Counted from the stretch's first letter, positions 25,098 to 34,375 are shown. The stretch is 64,000 nucleotides of DNA from JBLWXV01 sp048267245 (GCA_048267245.1 JBLWXV010000001.1:1922001-1986000), one strand, 5' to 3'. Notes: generated by a model not told the origin, from the sequence alone. Numbers and translations: made by a program.

Positions 25098-26807
25098 ATG
25101 AAAAGAAGCTGGTGGTATCGGTTTATCGGTCTCATTTTCTTTACAGTTATTGCCGTGATGGCAGTGCTGCCCACTTTTATGGATTTCAAGGAGGAGTCAA
25201 GCTACCCCATTAAATCCAAAATATCGCTGGGGCTAGACCTCCAAGGCGGTCTCTATATGATTTTAGGGATCGACTTTAAAAAGGTTTATAAAGATGAGGT
25301 CATCACATACGGACGCCGCATTGAAGGTGTTATGGCCGATGAGGGCGTAACTCTTGAAGCGGGTGAAGTGGATGTGAGCGATGAGCTCGACCCAAAAATT
25401 ACACTCAATATGGTTAATGCTTCTGATGTTAAGGCGGTGAATACTAAAATTCATGAGTTCTTCAACACGGTTCTTCGCATCACTGATGAAGGCGAGAAAT
25501 CAATTCAGGTAGCACTCACAAGAACAACTCGTCAGCAAATCGAAGAGCAGTCGGTAACGAAGTCAATCGAAGTTATCCGCAATCGTATCGATGAATTTGG
25601 TGTGACTGAGCCTGAGATCGTCTCGCAAGGAACCGATCGCATTGTCGTGGCCCTTCCAGGGGTGCGCGATATCGAACGCGCTAAGGAGCTAATCGGCAAG
25701 ACGGCCAAGCTTGAATTCAAGCTCGTCTCAGATGAACTTCCCTTTGCTACACTTTCGCAAATCGTAGAAACGGCAAAGTCTGAAAAGTCGATCAACTATA
25801 AAGTTGGTGAGCGCTTCTCAACTTATCTAGCCGCTCTTAATGAGTACGCCCGCGAAAAACTTCCTAAGGGCACTGAGATTGCTTTTCAAAGAACAGTCTC
25901 AAAAGTGACTAACGAAATTACAGAGATGATTCCCTACCTAGTTGAAAGCAAAGTTCAGCTCACTGGTGATGAACTCTCTGATGCTCGCGTTCTCATTGAT
26001 CAGCAAAAGAACGAACCCTACGTCTCGCTTGAGTTTAAATCTCAAGGGGCCAAGCAATTTGAAAAAGTAACTGGAGAGAGTGTGGGACGTCGCCTAGCGA
26101 TCATCCTCGACGGCAACGTCTACTCGGCCCCAAATATTCAAACAAGAATTGCTGGTGGTCGTGCGCAGATTACTCTTGGCGCTGGTAATTTCAACAACAC
26201 AATGAAAGAAGCCCGCGACCTCGCCCTCGTTCTTCGCGCTGGTGCCCTTCCAGTGCAGCTCGACTTTGAAGAGCAGAGAACTGTGGGTCCAAGTCTTGGT
26301 GCCGACTCAATTGAAAAAGCGGAAGTTGCAGGCCTCATCGGCGCTGCCATCGTCTTCCTCTTTATTCTCATCTACTACCGCATCTCTGGTGCCATTGCCA
26401 TTGTGACACTCTCACTTAACGTGCTCTACGTGGTGGCAATTCTCGTGGGTCTTGAGGCTACTCTGACTCTTCCAGGTATTGCTGGTATTGCTCTGACAAT
26501 CGGTATGGCCGTGGACGCCAACATTGTTATCTACGAGCGTATTCGAGATGAGATTAAGCGTGGCATGAGTAATTACAAGGCCGTTGAAGAGGGCTTTAAC
26601 CAAGCTTTCTGGACGATCGTTGACGCCAACATCACAACTGCTCTTGCGGGTATCTGTCTTCTCAACTTCGGTACAGGTCCAGTGCGCGGTTTTGCCGTGA
26701 CGCTTCTGATCGGTATCGTGGTCACTGTTTACTGCTCATACTTTGTGGGCAAGATGCTGTTTGAATTCTACATGAACAAGACCGAAGGTCAGGACCTAAG
26801 CATCTAA
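25098..26807 (+). CDS. secD: Protein translocase subunit SecD
   Basis: Part of the SecDF proton-driven motor that pulls preproteins across the membrane. 569 residues: a first membrane helix, a large periplasmic P1 region with the family block LGLDLQGGLYMILG near the start, VIRNRIDEFGVTEPEIVSQG, and a C-terminal five-helix bundle starting near FILIYYRISG with GIALTIGMAVDANIVIYERIRDE. The Asp in AVDANIVIYERI is in the conserved proton-path region. A strong TTGGAGG precedes the ATG. Confidence 0.97.
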   Translation: MKRSWWYRFIGLIFFTVIAVMAVLPTFMDFKEESSYPIKSKISLGLDLQGGLYMILGIDFKKVYKDEVITYGRRIEGVMADEGVTLEAGEVDVSDELDPKITLNMVNASDVKAVNTKIHEFFNTVLRITDEGEKSIQVALTRTTRQQIEEQSVTKSIEVIRNRIDEFGVTEPEIVSQGTDRIVVALPGVRDIERAKELIGKTAKLEFKLVSDELPFATLSQIVETAKSEKSINYKVGERFSTYLAALNEYAREKLPKGTEIAFQRTVSKVTNEITEMIPYLVESKVQLTGDELSDARVLIDQQKNEPYVSLEFKSQGAKQFEKVTGESVGRRLAIILDGNVYSAPNIQTRIAGGRAQITLGAGNFNNTMKEARDLALVLRAGALPVQLDFEEQRTVGPSLGADSIEKAEVAGLIGAAIVFLFILIYYRISGAIAIVTLSLNVLYVVAILVGLEATLTLPGIAGIALTIGMAVDANIVIYERIRDEIKRGMSNYKAVEEGFNQAFWTIVDANITTALAGICLLNFGTGPVRGFAVTLLIGIVVTVYCSYFVGKMLFEFYMNKTEGQDLSI

Positions 26808-26817
26808 GGAGAGAGCT

Positions 26818-27744
26818 ATGTTTGAAGTCGTAAAAAACACTAATATTAAATTTACTAAGTTCTTTCCTTTCACTGGGTTTCTCTCTCTTGCCATGGTTGC
26901 GGCCGGACTCTACTTGATCCTCACGCAAATGAACTATGGAGTGGACTTTCGCGGTGGAGCTGAAATTCAAGTGAAATTCGGTTCAGAAATCAACGTGAAT
27001 GACCTGCGCAAAAATCTCGACACTCACGGCTTTGGCGGTGGTTCAGTTCAGAGTATCGGCGAGCCAAGTGACAATGAGTATCTGATCCGCGTTCAAGGCG
27101 ATGAAACTAACCTCAATGAGATCACTGACCGCGCCCAGACTCTTCTTAACACTGACTATGCCTCTGCAGGTATCGAAGTGAGAAAGGTCGACATCGTAGG
27201 TCCAAAAGCTGGTGCCGAACTTAGAAAGTCAGGCTTTCTTGCCATGCTTTGGGCGCTTCTAGCGATTATGATCTACGTGGGTCTGCGCTTTGATTTTAAA
27301 TACGCTCCTGGGGCCATCGTTGCTCTTATCCACGACGTGGTCATTGTTCTTGGTATTTTTGCGCTAACTGGCACGGAGTTCACGCTCCAGACGGTTGCTG
27401 CTGTTCTCGCCGTAATTGGTTACTCGGTCAACGATACCGTTATCGTCTACGACCGCGTTCGCGAGCACGAGCAGAAATTCGTTGGTCGCACGCTCGAGCA
27501 AAATATCGACAATGCTACTAACGAAACACTCAGCCGTACCATCCTAACTTCTGGTACGACTCTCTTTGTTTCAATCACCATGCTCTTAATGGGCGGTCTT
27601 GCGATTAAGGATTTCTTCCTCGCGATGACTCTGGGGATTGTGGTTGGTACGTACTCATCGGTCTTCGTGGCCGGTCACCTCACGATCATCTTTGGAAAAC
27701 TCTTTCCAAACAAGGCCAGTGCTGGTGAAGCTCAATCTGCTTAA
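26818..27744 (+). CDS. secF: Protein translocase subunit SecF
   Basis: 308 residues, starting 10 bases after secD. Family features: first helix, GVDFRGGAEIQV, VGPKAGAELRKSG, then the membrane bundle with VLAVIGYSVNDTVIVYDRVRE and the closing GIVVGTYSSVFVAGHL. It works with SecD and YajC. A perfect intrinsic terminator starts 9 bases after its stop. Confidence 0.97.
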   Translation: MFEVVKNTNIKFTKFFPFTGFLSLAMVAAGLYLILTQMNYGVDFRGGAEIQVKFGSEINVNDLRKNLDTHGFGGGSVQSIGEPSDNEYLIRVQGDETNLNEITDRAQTLLNTDYASAGIEVRKVDIVGPKAGAELRKSGFLAMLWALLAIMIYVGLRFDFKYAPGAIVALIHDVVIVLGIFALTGTEFTLQTVAAVLAVIGYSVNDTVIVYDRVREHEQKFVGRTLEQNIDNATNETLSRTILTSGTTLFVSITMLLMGGLAIKDFFLAMTLGIVVGTYSSVFVAGHLTIIFGKLFPNKASAGEAQSA

Positions 27745-27753
27745 TAAAAAATG

Positions 27754-27781
27754 GGGAGGCTTTGTGGCCTCCCTTTTTTTT
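27754..27781 (+). terminator. Intrinsic terminator of secDF that overlaps the next gene's RBS and start codon
   Basis: GGGAGGC (27754-27760) pairs with GCCTCCC (27767-27773) around a TTTGTG loop, followed by eight Ts. It is a textbook terminator, 9 bases past the secF stop. The left arm is also the Shine-Dalgarno of the next gene, and its GTG start lies in the loop. Confidence 0.85.
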
Positions 27782-28519
27782 GCCCTTGTTCTCATTCAGG
27801 TCACAAGCATTCGCGCCGAGATTGTCGAGGATGACTTTGAAGAGCTCAATACTCGAGAGCTTGAAGAGACCCTCAATAGTTTTAAAAAACAGCAAGAAAT
27901 GATTGTGGGCGATCTAGAAGGCAAGGCCGGTGGTGGATCTATTTCACCTCAGGATCTTGCCAATTTGCTTGAGAAAATGAAGAGTGACCCTGATGCCGCA
28001 CAAGAGATGGCCCAGCAATTTCTTAAAGGGCAGGGGGAAGGGGGCGGTGCCGTAGATGGCGCTAAGGAAGGCAATCCCAAAGCCTCGGCCACTATGCAAG
28101 AAAAGAAGCTTCGAGCGATGTTTTCTCTCTATCAGAATGTGCCTAAGGAATCTCTGGTTAAGCAATTTAGCGAGACCATGGCCCAATCTCCAATCGGAAA
28201 GTCCACTTCACGCATGTTTCCGTGGATGCCGCGCTTTCTCGCTTCTTGGATCAAAGACAAGGAAGCACCATTTTTGCTCGTTCGTCTCACAGGGATGCGC
28301 GACTGGCTCATTACCTATGGGGCCATCAATCTTCTCATTATGTTTATCAATTGGTTTTGGAAGCGCAGGCTCTTTAGAATTGGAGCAACATTCTTTTCGC
28401 AATTTAAGCGCTTCTTAATTGTATGGACTGCTCGCGGGGTCGTCTTCTACTTCATGCTCTGGCCCTATTTTGGGCCATCAATCAAGATTTTAATGCAGGA
28501 AGTTTCTACTCCGACGTAA
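27764..28519 (+). CDS. Exported membrane protein of unknown function
   Basis: About 251 residues from GTG 27764, which follows GGGGAGG; GTG 27725 in frame is an alternative start lying before the terminator. A signal sequence (ASLFFALVLIQVTSIRA) leads to an acidic helical part (ELNTRELEETLNSFKKQQEM), a Gly-rich linker near residue 90, then two or three membrane helices in the C-terminal third (YGAINLLIMFINWFW; VFYFMLWPYFGPSI). No family is recognised. Its start region is embedded in the secF terminator, so expression may need readthrough. It overlaps the convergent lipoprotein by 14 bases. Confidence 0.65.
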   Translation: MASLFFALVLIQVTSIRAEIVEDDFEELNTRELEETLNSFKKQQEMIVGDLEGKAGGGSISPQDLANLLEKMKSDPDAAQEMAQQFLKGQGEGGGAVDGAKEGNPKASATMQEKKLRAMFSLYQNVPKESLVKQFSETMAQSPIGKSTSRMFPWMPRFLASWIKDKEAPFLLVRLTGMRDWLITYGAINLLIMFINWFWKRRLFRIGATFFSQFKRFLIVWTARGVVFYFMLWPYFGPSIKILMQEVSTPT

Positions 28520-30173
28520 GGGCAGGTACGCAGCCAAAGCGCTTATCAGGCGGTCTAAGGGTGCTGCTAAGTCCTGTACTCGAGCCACCTGCACCGATGG
28601 TCTCAGGTGATCTCACTGTGTAGAGTCGCTGATCAGACTTCTTTACGTGTGGATTGAGAGTGTCTGCAGGCCAGTAGAAGCGAACTGTCTTTTGGCCGGC
28701 GGTCGTTTGATTTGGCGTATAGTACACACCATTTTCATAGTAGAACCAAATCTTCTTTAAGAGACCTTCACGGATAATGAGGATATCTTGTGGTGCCTGA
28801 ACAGCAGTGCCTTCTTCGTCGATATCAATGAGCTCTGGTTCTTTTTCGGCCAGATAGATGCCCTCGGTGTCGATACCAACCACTTCTTTGAGAACCTTAA
28901 AGAGTGGCTCAGTTCCATTGTACTCAGTATCTGTAGGGCAGAAACCGCGACCTGTCTGTGGATTAATCCAAGGGGTCATAAAGAAGCCCACGTTTGGAGG
29001 GGTCGCACTGGAGTCGGGGCGATTTGGCCATGAAAAGAGCGAGAAGATATTGGTGGTCTGAGTGACGCCATGATCTTCTTTGAGCTTTTGAGCAACAATA
29101 GTATTGATGTCAGGCTGGGAGTCGCCGTTCTGATCGACAAAGCGAATATCAGACTGATCCCACACAGCAAAGTGCTGAGGGATGAGTTCTAGGCGCGGAA
29201 AGAGTGAGCTATCTGTATTGCCGTGAAGATTGATGTCGTGGCAGATAAGAAAGTTATTTCCTGGCGGCATGGCCGTCGGCTCATCACTACTAGGGAAGTA
29301 ATAGTGAACGCGAGCGGCATTATTAAAGAGATCGTCGCCATTTTCAATTTTCCCAGATCTCGTCACACAGGTGTACTGCGAGACAGGCATAATTTTAAGT
29401 GGCCCATCAGGGAAGGTTTGATCATCAGTTTGTTCTTTGCGCTTAAATTGAAATGATGAAGAAGAAGCGCCTGAGCCAGAGCCCGCCTCGACGATTCTTG
29501 CCACATAAGTTTTATCAAAGGCAAGGGAAGTGAGAACGGCGCTAAATGTATTTGATCCGTTTGGAACAGTGATTGGAAGTTGAGCAGTGCTAGAGCCGTC
29601 AAAGACTTCAAGCACACATGAAGGAGCAACCAGGCCGTCGTCAATTTCTTTTGTACACCAACCACTTAATGTACCAGGGCTACCAAAGGCAGTGTTAAGT
29701 GAGATTTGCTCAGTAACAGTGACACTTCCTGAGAGTGTGGCCACGGTAGTATTTGTGCCAGCACAAGTGCTCGTACAATTTGCTGTGATATCTGGCTTGC
29801 CATTAATACATGAACAGAAGTTATTCTTTACAATGACGGCATCACTGGGGCGAACGACTTCTTCAACATCGCTCACACAAACTCCGGCAGAGTTTGCGAC
29901 GACTTCAAGAATTTCTTCACTCGCTTGAGCGTCGATGATTTCTAGTTCTTCAGCTGTTGCGATGTGGGTGCCTTCGGCACACGCAGAGATACAGGCGATT
30001 TCTTCAATTACAAAGAAGTCGCTGCCACAACCGTTGGCATCATCACTTGAGAGAGTGAAGTCTTGAATCTGGGGTCTTCCCTTGCGCGCCGATTGCTCCA
30101 TACATGAGATCGACACCAAGAAGATGATCGCCAGTTTGAGGGTGAATGTGCAGAGACTTCTACTCGTCATCAT
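28506..30173 (-). CDS. Large lipoprotein of unknown function
   Basis: 555 residues with a lipoprotein signal peptide (IIFLVSISC, Cys about residue 24). The first ~110 mature residues are acidic and cysteine-rich (CGSDFFVIEEIACISAC, NNFCSCINGKPDITANCTSTC). Beta-rich Ser/Thr segments follow, and the C-terminal half has a Trp/Tyr-rich globular part (FAVWDQSDIRFVDQNGD, ENGVYYTPNQTT). It is probably exposed on the outer membrane. No catalytic motif is seen. No neighbour shares its strand. Confidence 0.65.
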   Translation of the reverse strand: MMTSRSLCTFTLKLAIIFLVSISCMEQSARKGRPQIQDFTLSSDDANGCGSDFFVIEEIACISACAEGTHIATAEELEIIDAQASEEILEVVANSAGVCVSDVEEVVRPSDAVIVKNNFCSCINGKPDITANCTSTCAGTNTTVATLSGSVTVTEQISLNTAFGSPGTLSGWCTKEIDDGLVAPSCVLEVFDGSSTAQLPITVPNGSNTFSAVLTSLAFDKTYVARIVEAGSGSGASSSSFQFKRKEQTDDQTFPDGPLKIMPVSQYTCVTRSGKIENGDDLFNNAARVHYYFPSSDEPTAMPPGNNFLICHDINLHGNTDSSLFPRLELIPQHFAVWDQSDIRFVDQNGDSQPDINTIVAQKLKEDHGVTQTTNIFSLFSWPNRPDSSATPPNVGFFMTPWINPQTGRGFCPTDTEYNGTEPLFKVLKEVVGIDTEGIYLAEKEPELIDIDEEGTAVQAPQDILIIREGLLKKIWFYYENGVYYTPNQTTAGQKTVRFYWPADTLNPHVKKSDQRLYTVRSPETIGAGGSSTGLSSTLRPPDKRFGCVPALTSE

Positions 30174-30516
30174 GAACCTTTATCTCGTGAGTCACACTCT
30201 TCTTATCGAAAGACTGACTAGCTAGCTTTAGCTGTTCCCCCATTTTAACCGCTCTTAAAGAGGAGCAGACCCCCAGACGGGGAATCAAGGACTTCGCGGG
30301 GAGGGCAAGAGGCCGGGGTGCCCCAAACACTGGGCACATAAGTGAAGATTATTTGGTAAAATAGTGGTCTAAGGGCTTGAATATAGGTAGTATTGAAGTT
30401 TGTGCCAAGATAAGACCCTAAAAACTAAAGGAATTCTACGATATTACGATACGTTGTTTGAACCCAAGAAAATAACTTTCTTTTAAAGCTACGTTTTGGT
30501 TTTTAAGGAGATAGAT
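30174..30516. other. Intergenic region upstream of the HU/IHF gene, no gene seen
   Basis: About 340 bases between divergent genes. The middle is unusually GC-rich (about 30265-30340), with small hairpins such as GTGCCC/GGGCAC (30318-30337) and CCCC/GGGG pairs near 30275. The part next to the HU gene is AT-rich, as expected for promoters. No known structured RNA was recognised and no open frame has a ribosome site. Confidence 0.5.
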
Positions 30517-30822
30517 ATGACTAAGGCAGACCTAATTGCAGCAATTGAAAAGCAAGCGGGACTTACCCACAAGCAGGCCGAACAAGTGATCAATATCACT
30601 TTCGAGTCGATGATTAAATCCCTCTATGCTGATGAGCGCATCGAGATCCGTGGATTCGGCTCTTTTGCTAACCGCAATTACAAGGCATACGAAGGTCGCA
30701 ACCCGAAAACGGGCAAGATCGTGAAAGTTCCCCCTAAGAAAGTACCTTTCTTCAAAGTGGGCAAGGAACTCAAGGAAATGGTCGACGCCGGCAAGGACAA
30801 ATACGTCATCCGCGAAGCCTAA
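30517..30822 (+). CDS. HU/IHF-family DNA-binding protein
   Basis: A 101-residue nucleoid protein that bends DNA as a dimer. It has MTKADLIAAIEKQAGLTHKQAEQVI at the N-terminus, the saddle RIEIRGFGSF, and the DNA-gripping arm GRNPKTGKIVKVPPKKVPFFKVGKEL. The IEIRGFGSF and PFFKVGKEL forms lean to the IHF-beta-like branch, but HU and IHF cannot be separated with certainty. ATG 30517 lies behind AAGGAG; an upstream GTG-type start is rejected. A tRNA gene follows 67 bases downstream. Confidence 0.93.
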   Translation: MTKADLIAAIEKQAGLTHKQAEQVINITFESMIKSLYADERIEIRGFGSFANRNYKAYEGRNPKTGKIVKVPPKKVPFFKVGKELKEMVDAGKDKYVIREA

Positions 30823-30889
30823 TTGCTCGTAATCGCTTGACATCTCACCCGTTTTTAAAGAAACTGGTGCCCTTGGAAAGCACAGAAAT

Positions 30890-30967
30890 GGTGACGTGCC
30901 AGAGCGGTCCAATGGAACGGTTTGCAAAACCGTAAAGCCGGCGGTTCAAATCCGCCCGTCACCTCCA
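30890..30967 (+). tRNA. tRNA-Cys (anticodon GCA)
   Basis: A complete cloverleaf is readable. The acceptor GGTGACG pairs with CGTCACC, D stem CCA/TGG, anticodon stem ACGGT/ACCGT with loop TTGCAAA (anticodon GCA), T arm GGCGG-TTCAAAT-CCGCC, discriminator T and an encoded CCA. It sits at the left edge of the AT-rich accessory block, a common target position for integrating elements. Confidence 0.95.
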
Positions 30968-30980
30968 AAAATAAAAAAAA

Positions 30981-31006
30981 GCCACCCAATGGGTGGCTTT
31001 TTTTTA
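30981..31006 (+). terminator. Intrinsic terminator behind tRNA-Cys
   Basis: GCCACCC (30981-30987) and GGGTGGC (30991-30997) pair around AAT and are followed by eight Ts. It lies 14 bases past the tRNA CCA end. A-rich sequence on the left side may let it work in both directions. Confidence 0.9.
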
Positions 31007-31025
31007 TTTTTAGAGCTGCTGGCGG

Positions 31026-31081
31026 CTTTCATCCTGACGACAGGTGGTTCACTTGCCCAATATCCGAAGCCGACTCAATAG
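31026..31081. repeat. Imperfect direct repeat, left copy (flanks accessory block)
   Basis: It reads CTTTCATCCT, a spacer, then ACTTGCCCAATATCCGAAG and CTCAATAG. A related segment lies at 38011-38076. The match is imperfect, with an 11-base length difference in the spacer, so it may be an old dispersed repeat rather than an integration scar. Confidence 0.35.
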
Positions 31082-31269
31082 GGAGGGTGAGGCCAGTGGC
31101 ACGTTTTTAGGTCGAAACAAAGCATGTAAACACCGGCTAGAGTGTCAGCGAGTTGGGGCAAGCGCCCGACTTTTTATAAATATCCTCAAGGTTATTATTT
31201 CTTATACTTTCATTGCCTTGCCTTCAAGATAGAATACTAGAATATAATCTATCGAACGAAGAGGATGTA

Positions 31270-32829
31270 ATGAGGACAAATCGCTACGTTTCTTGCTTAA
31301 TATTAGCAACGTCCATTTTGACGTCCTCATGTTCTTCTTCATCGCAGAGCCAAGTGCGTAAGGTTGAGATTCCTAGCAATCTCGCATCTATATCTATTCC
31401 AGAGAACTCTCTACTTCATGGATTTGTACAATCAGATTTAGCATCAATCCCAGTTGATGATAATCAGTCTGGTGTTGACGAAAGTTTTGACTCTCTCAAA
31501 GAAGTAGACGATCCAATTCCAGATTCGGAAGGAGAAGCAAGACTTCTGAATAATGTTTTTTCGGGAACAATCTACACATCTCAACTTGGGATAAGGGACA
31601 TTATATCTGCTGTAGAAAAGAATATTTCTGTTCAAGATCACTGCAAGAATATCGACTGCTATGTTCCAACATATTCAGAACCAGAAGAGAATGTGGGCCC
31701 TATGGGCCAATATAAAGTTAGTAGGGGGCAGTACAAAAACTTATACATGACTCTCTCGACCGATGTTTATTCCGATTCAAATCTTCAAGAAAGACTTGGT
31801 GAAATTGTACATGTATATCGCACAGCCTTCGATGGGTGGACTAAGTATTGTCCAGTTACTCTTTTGATCGCTCCCTCAAAATTTAATGATTACGATGGAA
31901 CTAGGATTCAAGTTGATGCCGACATTGGTAGCTCAGCATGGAGTTCGACAATTTTATGCAACCAATTTTTTTATGATGGAGAGAAGTATCACGCCATAGA
32001 TATAACTGGAAGTCAGGTCCGAGTTTTTGACGATAGTAAAAAACGATACATTAAATTGAATCTAAATAATCAACCTATCTATTTTAGAGAGACAGAACAA
32101 TTTTACGTTTATGACACTAAGTCGAATGGTGCTTATGTTAGCTTGGATTCAGACTTTAGGCGTGATGCATACTTTGAAAAGTATGGGGGGACCTATGTAT
32201 CGCCGAAACTAAACGACATTCAAGAAGAGGCTGACCCTGAAGTCATGATTTTAGACTTTTTAAAAAATGGGCATACCTCTCAGTATGCCACTGCTCTTTC
32301 AATTTTTCTTCCAATGCAGGTTTATTACGAAGACAAGAGTGATTCCTTTGTTTATATCCTCAATTACAATGTGCCATCTGTTGATTTTGGATTTGAGAGT
32401 ACAAGCTTTGACGACAATTCTAATTGCAGCATCTACAAAGCATACTATGGAAAATACTTGACCCCCGAGGGGCTCTATCACTGTCTTTACGAGTTAGAGG
32501 ATGGTTGGAAAAGAGTACATATTTCTAGGTCTAAGGTTTTAAATATACCCTTAGGTCCAAATTCTCCTAAACTCTCTGGCCAAACCTTGAAATTGAGAGA
32601 CGATGGCACCTTTGAGGTATACACAACTTTTGTAAATTACGTCTCCAATCATGTTAGTGGAAAAGTCTATCCACAACCTAACCCGGATTTTTTTAGAAAA
32701 ATGAGAAATGGTGACCCTTTTACTGAAGATGAAATGCCCGAAGAAGGATTTGAGAGCTGCGTGAAAGAGCGAGATGGTCTCAGAATATCATGTTCTTTTT
32801 TTGAGGCAACTGATCCAGAGGGATGCTAA
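31270..32829 (+). CDS. Lipoprotein of unknown function, tandem paralogue A
   Basis: 519 residues with lipobox LTSSC (Cys about residue 17), ATG 31270 behind GAGGAT. It has no recognised domain but is clearly homologous to the next gene. Shared blocks are DHCKNIDC, TDVYSDSNLQERLGEIVHVYR, NQFFYDGEKYHAIDI, ILDFLKNGHTSQYATALS, YYGKYLTPEGLYHCLYE, and a C-terminal FRKMRNGDPFTEDEM plus Cys pair. Conserved cysteines suggest periplasmic or surface disulfides. Base composition and codon use are AT-rich compared with housekeeping neighbours, consistent with transfer. Confidence 0.75.
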   Translation: MRTNRYVSCLILATSILTSSCSSSSQSQVRKVEIPSNLASISIPENSLLHGFVQSDLASIPVDDNQSGVDESFDSLKEVDDPIPDSEGEARLLNNVFSGTIYTSQLGIRDIISAVEKNISVQDHCKNIDCYVPTYSEPEENVGPMGQYKVSRGQYKNLYMTLSTDVYSDSNLQERLGEIVHVYRTAFDGWTKYCPVTLLIAPSKFNDYDGTRIQVDADIGSSAWSSTILCNQFFYDGEKYHAIDITGSQVRVFDDSKKRYIKLNLNNQPIYFRETEQFYVYDTKSNGAYVSLDSDFRRDAYFEKYGGTYVSPKLNDIQEEADPEVMILDFLKNGHTSQYATALSIFLPMQVYYEDKSDSFVYILNYNVPSVDFGFESTSFDDNSNCSIYKAYYGKYLTPEGLYHCLYELEDGWKRVHISRSKVLNIPLGPNSPKLSGQTLKLRDDGTFEVYTTFVNYVSNHVSGKVYPQPNPDFFRKMRNGDPFTEDEMPEEGFESCVKERDGLRISCSFFEATDPEGC

Positions 32830-32944
32830 TAAGTATGAAATCATTAATTTTTGAAAGACTCAGGTTTGCGCTTTATTTATTATAGAATTAATCATTAATT
32901 TGTTAGTTGGTTTGGATGATTTAACTGGGATATTGGGGGCATTA

Positions 32945-34375
32945 GTGCGTATAGAGCTATCAATTCTTCTGATTATAAATATGTCACTATTATCGTGCTC
33001 AACAACGAAGAATCAAGACACTAAAAAGACTAAGCCTGAAGGGGAGAAGTTATCAATCTCTTTCAGTCCTAAAGAATCTCAACGCTCAAAGGTCTTTCCA
33101 GGGCATACATATAATTTTAATTACTCTAGTAAATGGATCTACGACATTTCATTAAGAAACAATAGCGGTCATGAACATTGCAGTAAGATTAAGTGCTTTA
33201 CTTTTAGAGATGATATCACTGAAGAAGATTTTCTAGAAAAGAAGAAAGCTGGCTTAAGTTCTGATGGTAGTGAATATATGGTTTTAGCAACTGAAGTTTA
33301 TAGTGACCCAAGTTTAATGCATACGGTTGGTGAAATTATAACAGTATACAGAAATGTTTTTAAAGATTGGAAAGAAAACTGCGAGCTTACTCACTCGTAC
33401 CCAGACCAGATTACTGATCCGTCATTTCAGGAGAATATTAAGTATAATTTCGATATATATGAAAATATGGGACGTGATTCAGGTCCATGCCATCAATATT
33501 TCTTCGATGGAATGAGGTATCACAAAATTGATTTGAACCAGTTTAAAGTACAAAAAATTAAGTTATCTGATAAAGAAATTTATCGCCTTCCTTTGCTTGA
33601 TGGTCATGCTGTTGTTTACAGTAAGAAAAACTTTGTATTTAAAGTGAATTCTTACGATCAGAAGGGAGTGTTTTTAAGCCCTAACACGAACTACACGTTT
33701 AAGTCCATCTATGGTCATGAACAGAGAGATTGGAGCCGATATATGGGTAAGGTTTCAACAAATGACGAGATGTTGAAGGACTTTCTAAAAAATGGTTCCG
33801 ACTCTATTTATGCAGGAGCTTTATCCGAAAAAATGCCCATCAGTATTGAATACAATGATAGTTTGGATCAGGTTTTATTTAGATATAGGAGACGGCTGCA
33901 TTCTTTTAAGGGTATTGAAGATATCACTGATAGAAATCCCAATTGCGACCCAAGTAAGAGTTACCACGGAAAATTCTTAACTCCATATGGAGTCTATCAT
34001 TGCCTCATAGAGCACGTTCCAGAAATTGAGTATTCATATATAGATCTGCAAGAGCTTAACGAGCTTTCTAGATCCTCAGACTTTCCACATATTGCTACTT
34101 ACTCACCTGTCTTAACTAATTCTCAAAAAATGGAAATAGACAAATCTCATGAGGGTTCAACTCTTCTTGATGGGAAAAAGATTCTGATTTTGGAAAAGCA
34201 AGGTCGTGATTCAATATTTACTAAGATCCGAAGTGGGTTTCCTCTTAATGAAAGCGACCTTGATACTGAGATTTTTGATGATTGTCATAAAATATTTAAT
34301 GGAGTGAAGTACTCCTGTGAATTTGTTGACTATTTAGAGTTCAGAAGATCTAAATTAGAGAGTCAAAATTACTAA
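32945..34375 (+). CDS. Lipoprotein of unknown function, tandem paralogue B
   Basis: 476 residues from GTG 32945, preceded by GGGGG at suitable spacing; this start gives a compact lipoprotein signal ending in SLLSC. Blocks matching paralogue A: EHCSKIKC, TEVYSDPSLMHTVGEIITVYR, HQYFFDGMRYHKIDL, LKDFLKNGSDSIYAGALSEKMPI, YHGKFLTPYGVYHCLIE, and FTKIRSGFPLNESDL near the end. It arose by duplication of A, or the reverse, and has since diverged strongly. It is very AT-rich. Function is unknown. Confidence 0.72.
   Translation: MRIELSILLIINMSLLSCSTTKNQDTKKTKPEGEKLSISFSPKESQRSKVFPGHTYNFNYSSKWIYDISLRNNSGHEHCSKIKCFTFRDDITEEDFLEKKKAGLSSDGSEYMVLATEVYSDPSLMHTVGEIITVYRNVFKDWKENCELTHSYPDQITDPSFQENIKYNFDIYENMGRDSGPCHQYFFDGMRYHKIDLNQFKVQKIKLSDKEIYRLPLLDGHAVVYSKKNFVFKVNSYDQKGVFLSPNTNYTFKSIYGHEQRDWSRYMGKVSTNDEMLKDFLKNGSDSIYAGALSEKMPISIEYNDSLDQVLFRYRRRLHSFKGIEDITDRNPNCDPSKSYHGKFLTPYGVYHCLIEHVPEIEYSYIDLQELNELSRSSDFPHIATYSPVLTNSQKMEIDKSHEGSTLLDGKKILILEKQGRDSIFTKIRSGFPLNESDLDTEIFDDCHKIFNGVKYSCEFVDYLEFRRSKLESQNY

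Noticed and set aside
30896..31110. Short open frames running through tRNA-Cys and its terminator
   Set aside because: They translate the tRNA and hairpin sequence, have no ribosome site, and produce no recognisable protein.
32836..32886. A 16-codon frame MKSLIFERLRFALYLL between the tandem lipoproteins
   Set aside because: It is too short and has no strong ribosome site; it may be a duplicated signal-sequence remnant, but that cannot be supported.
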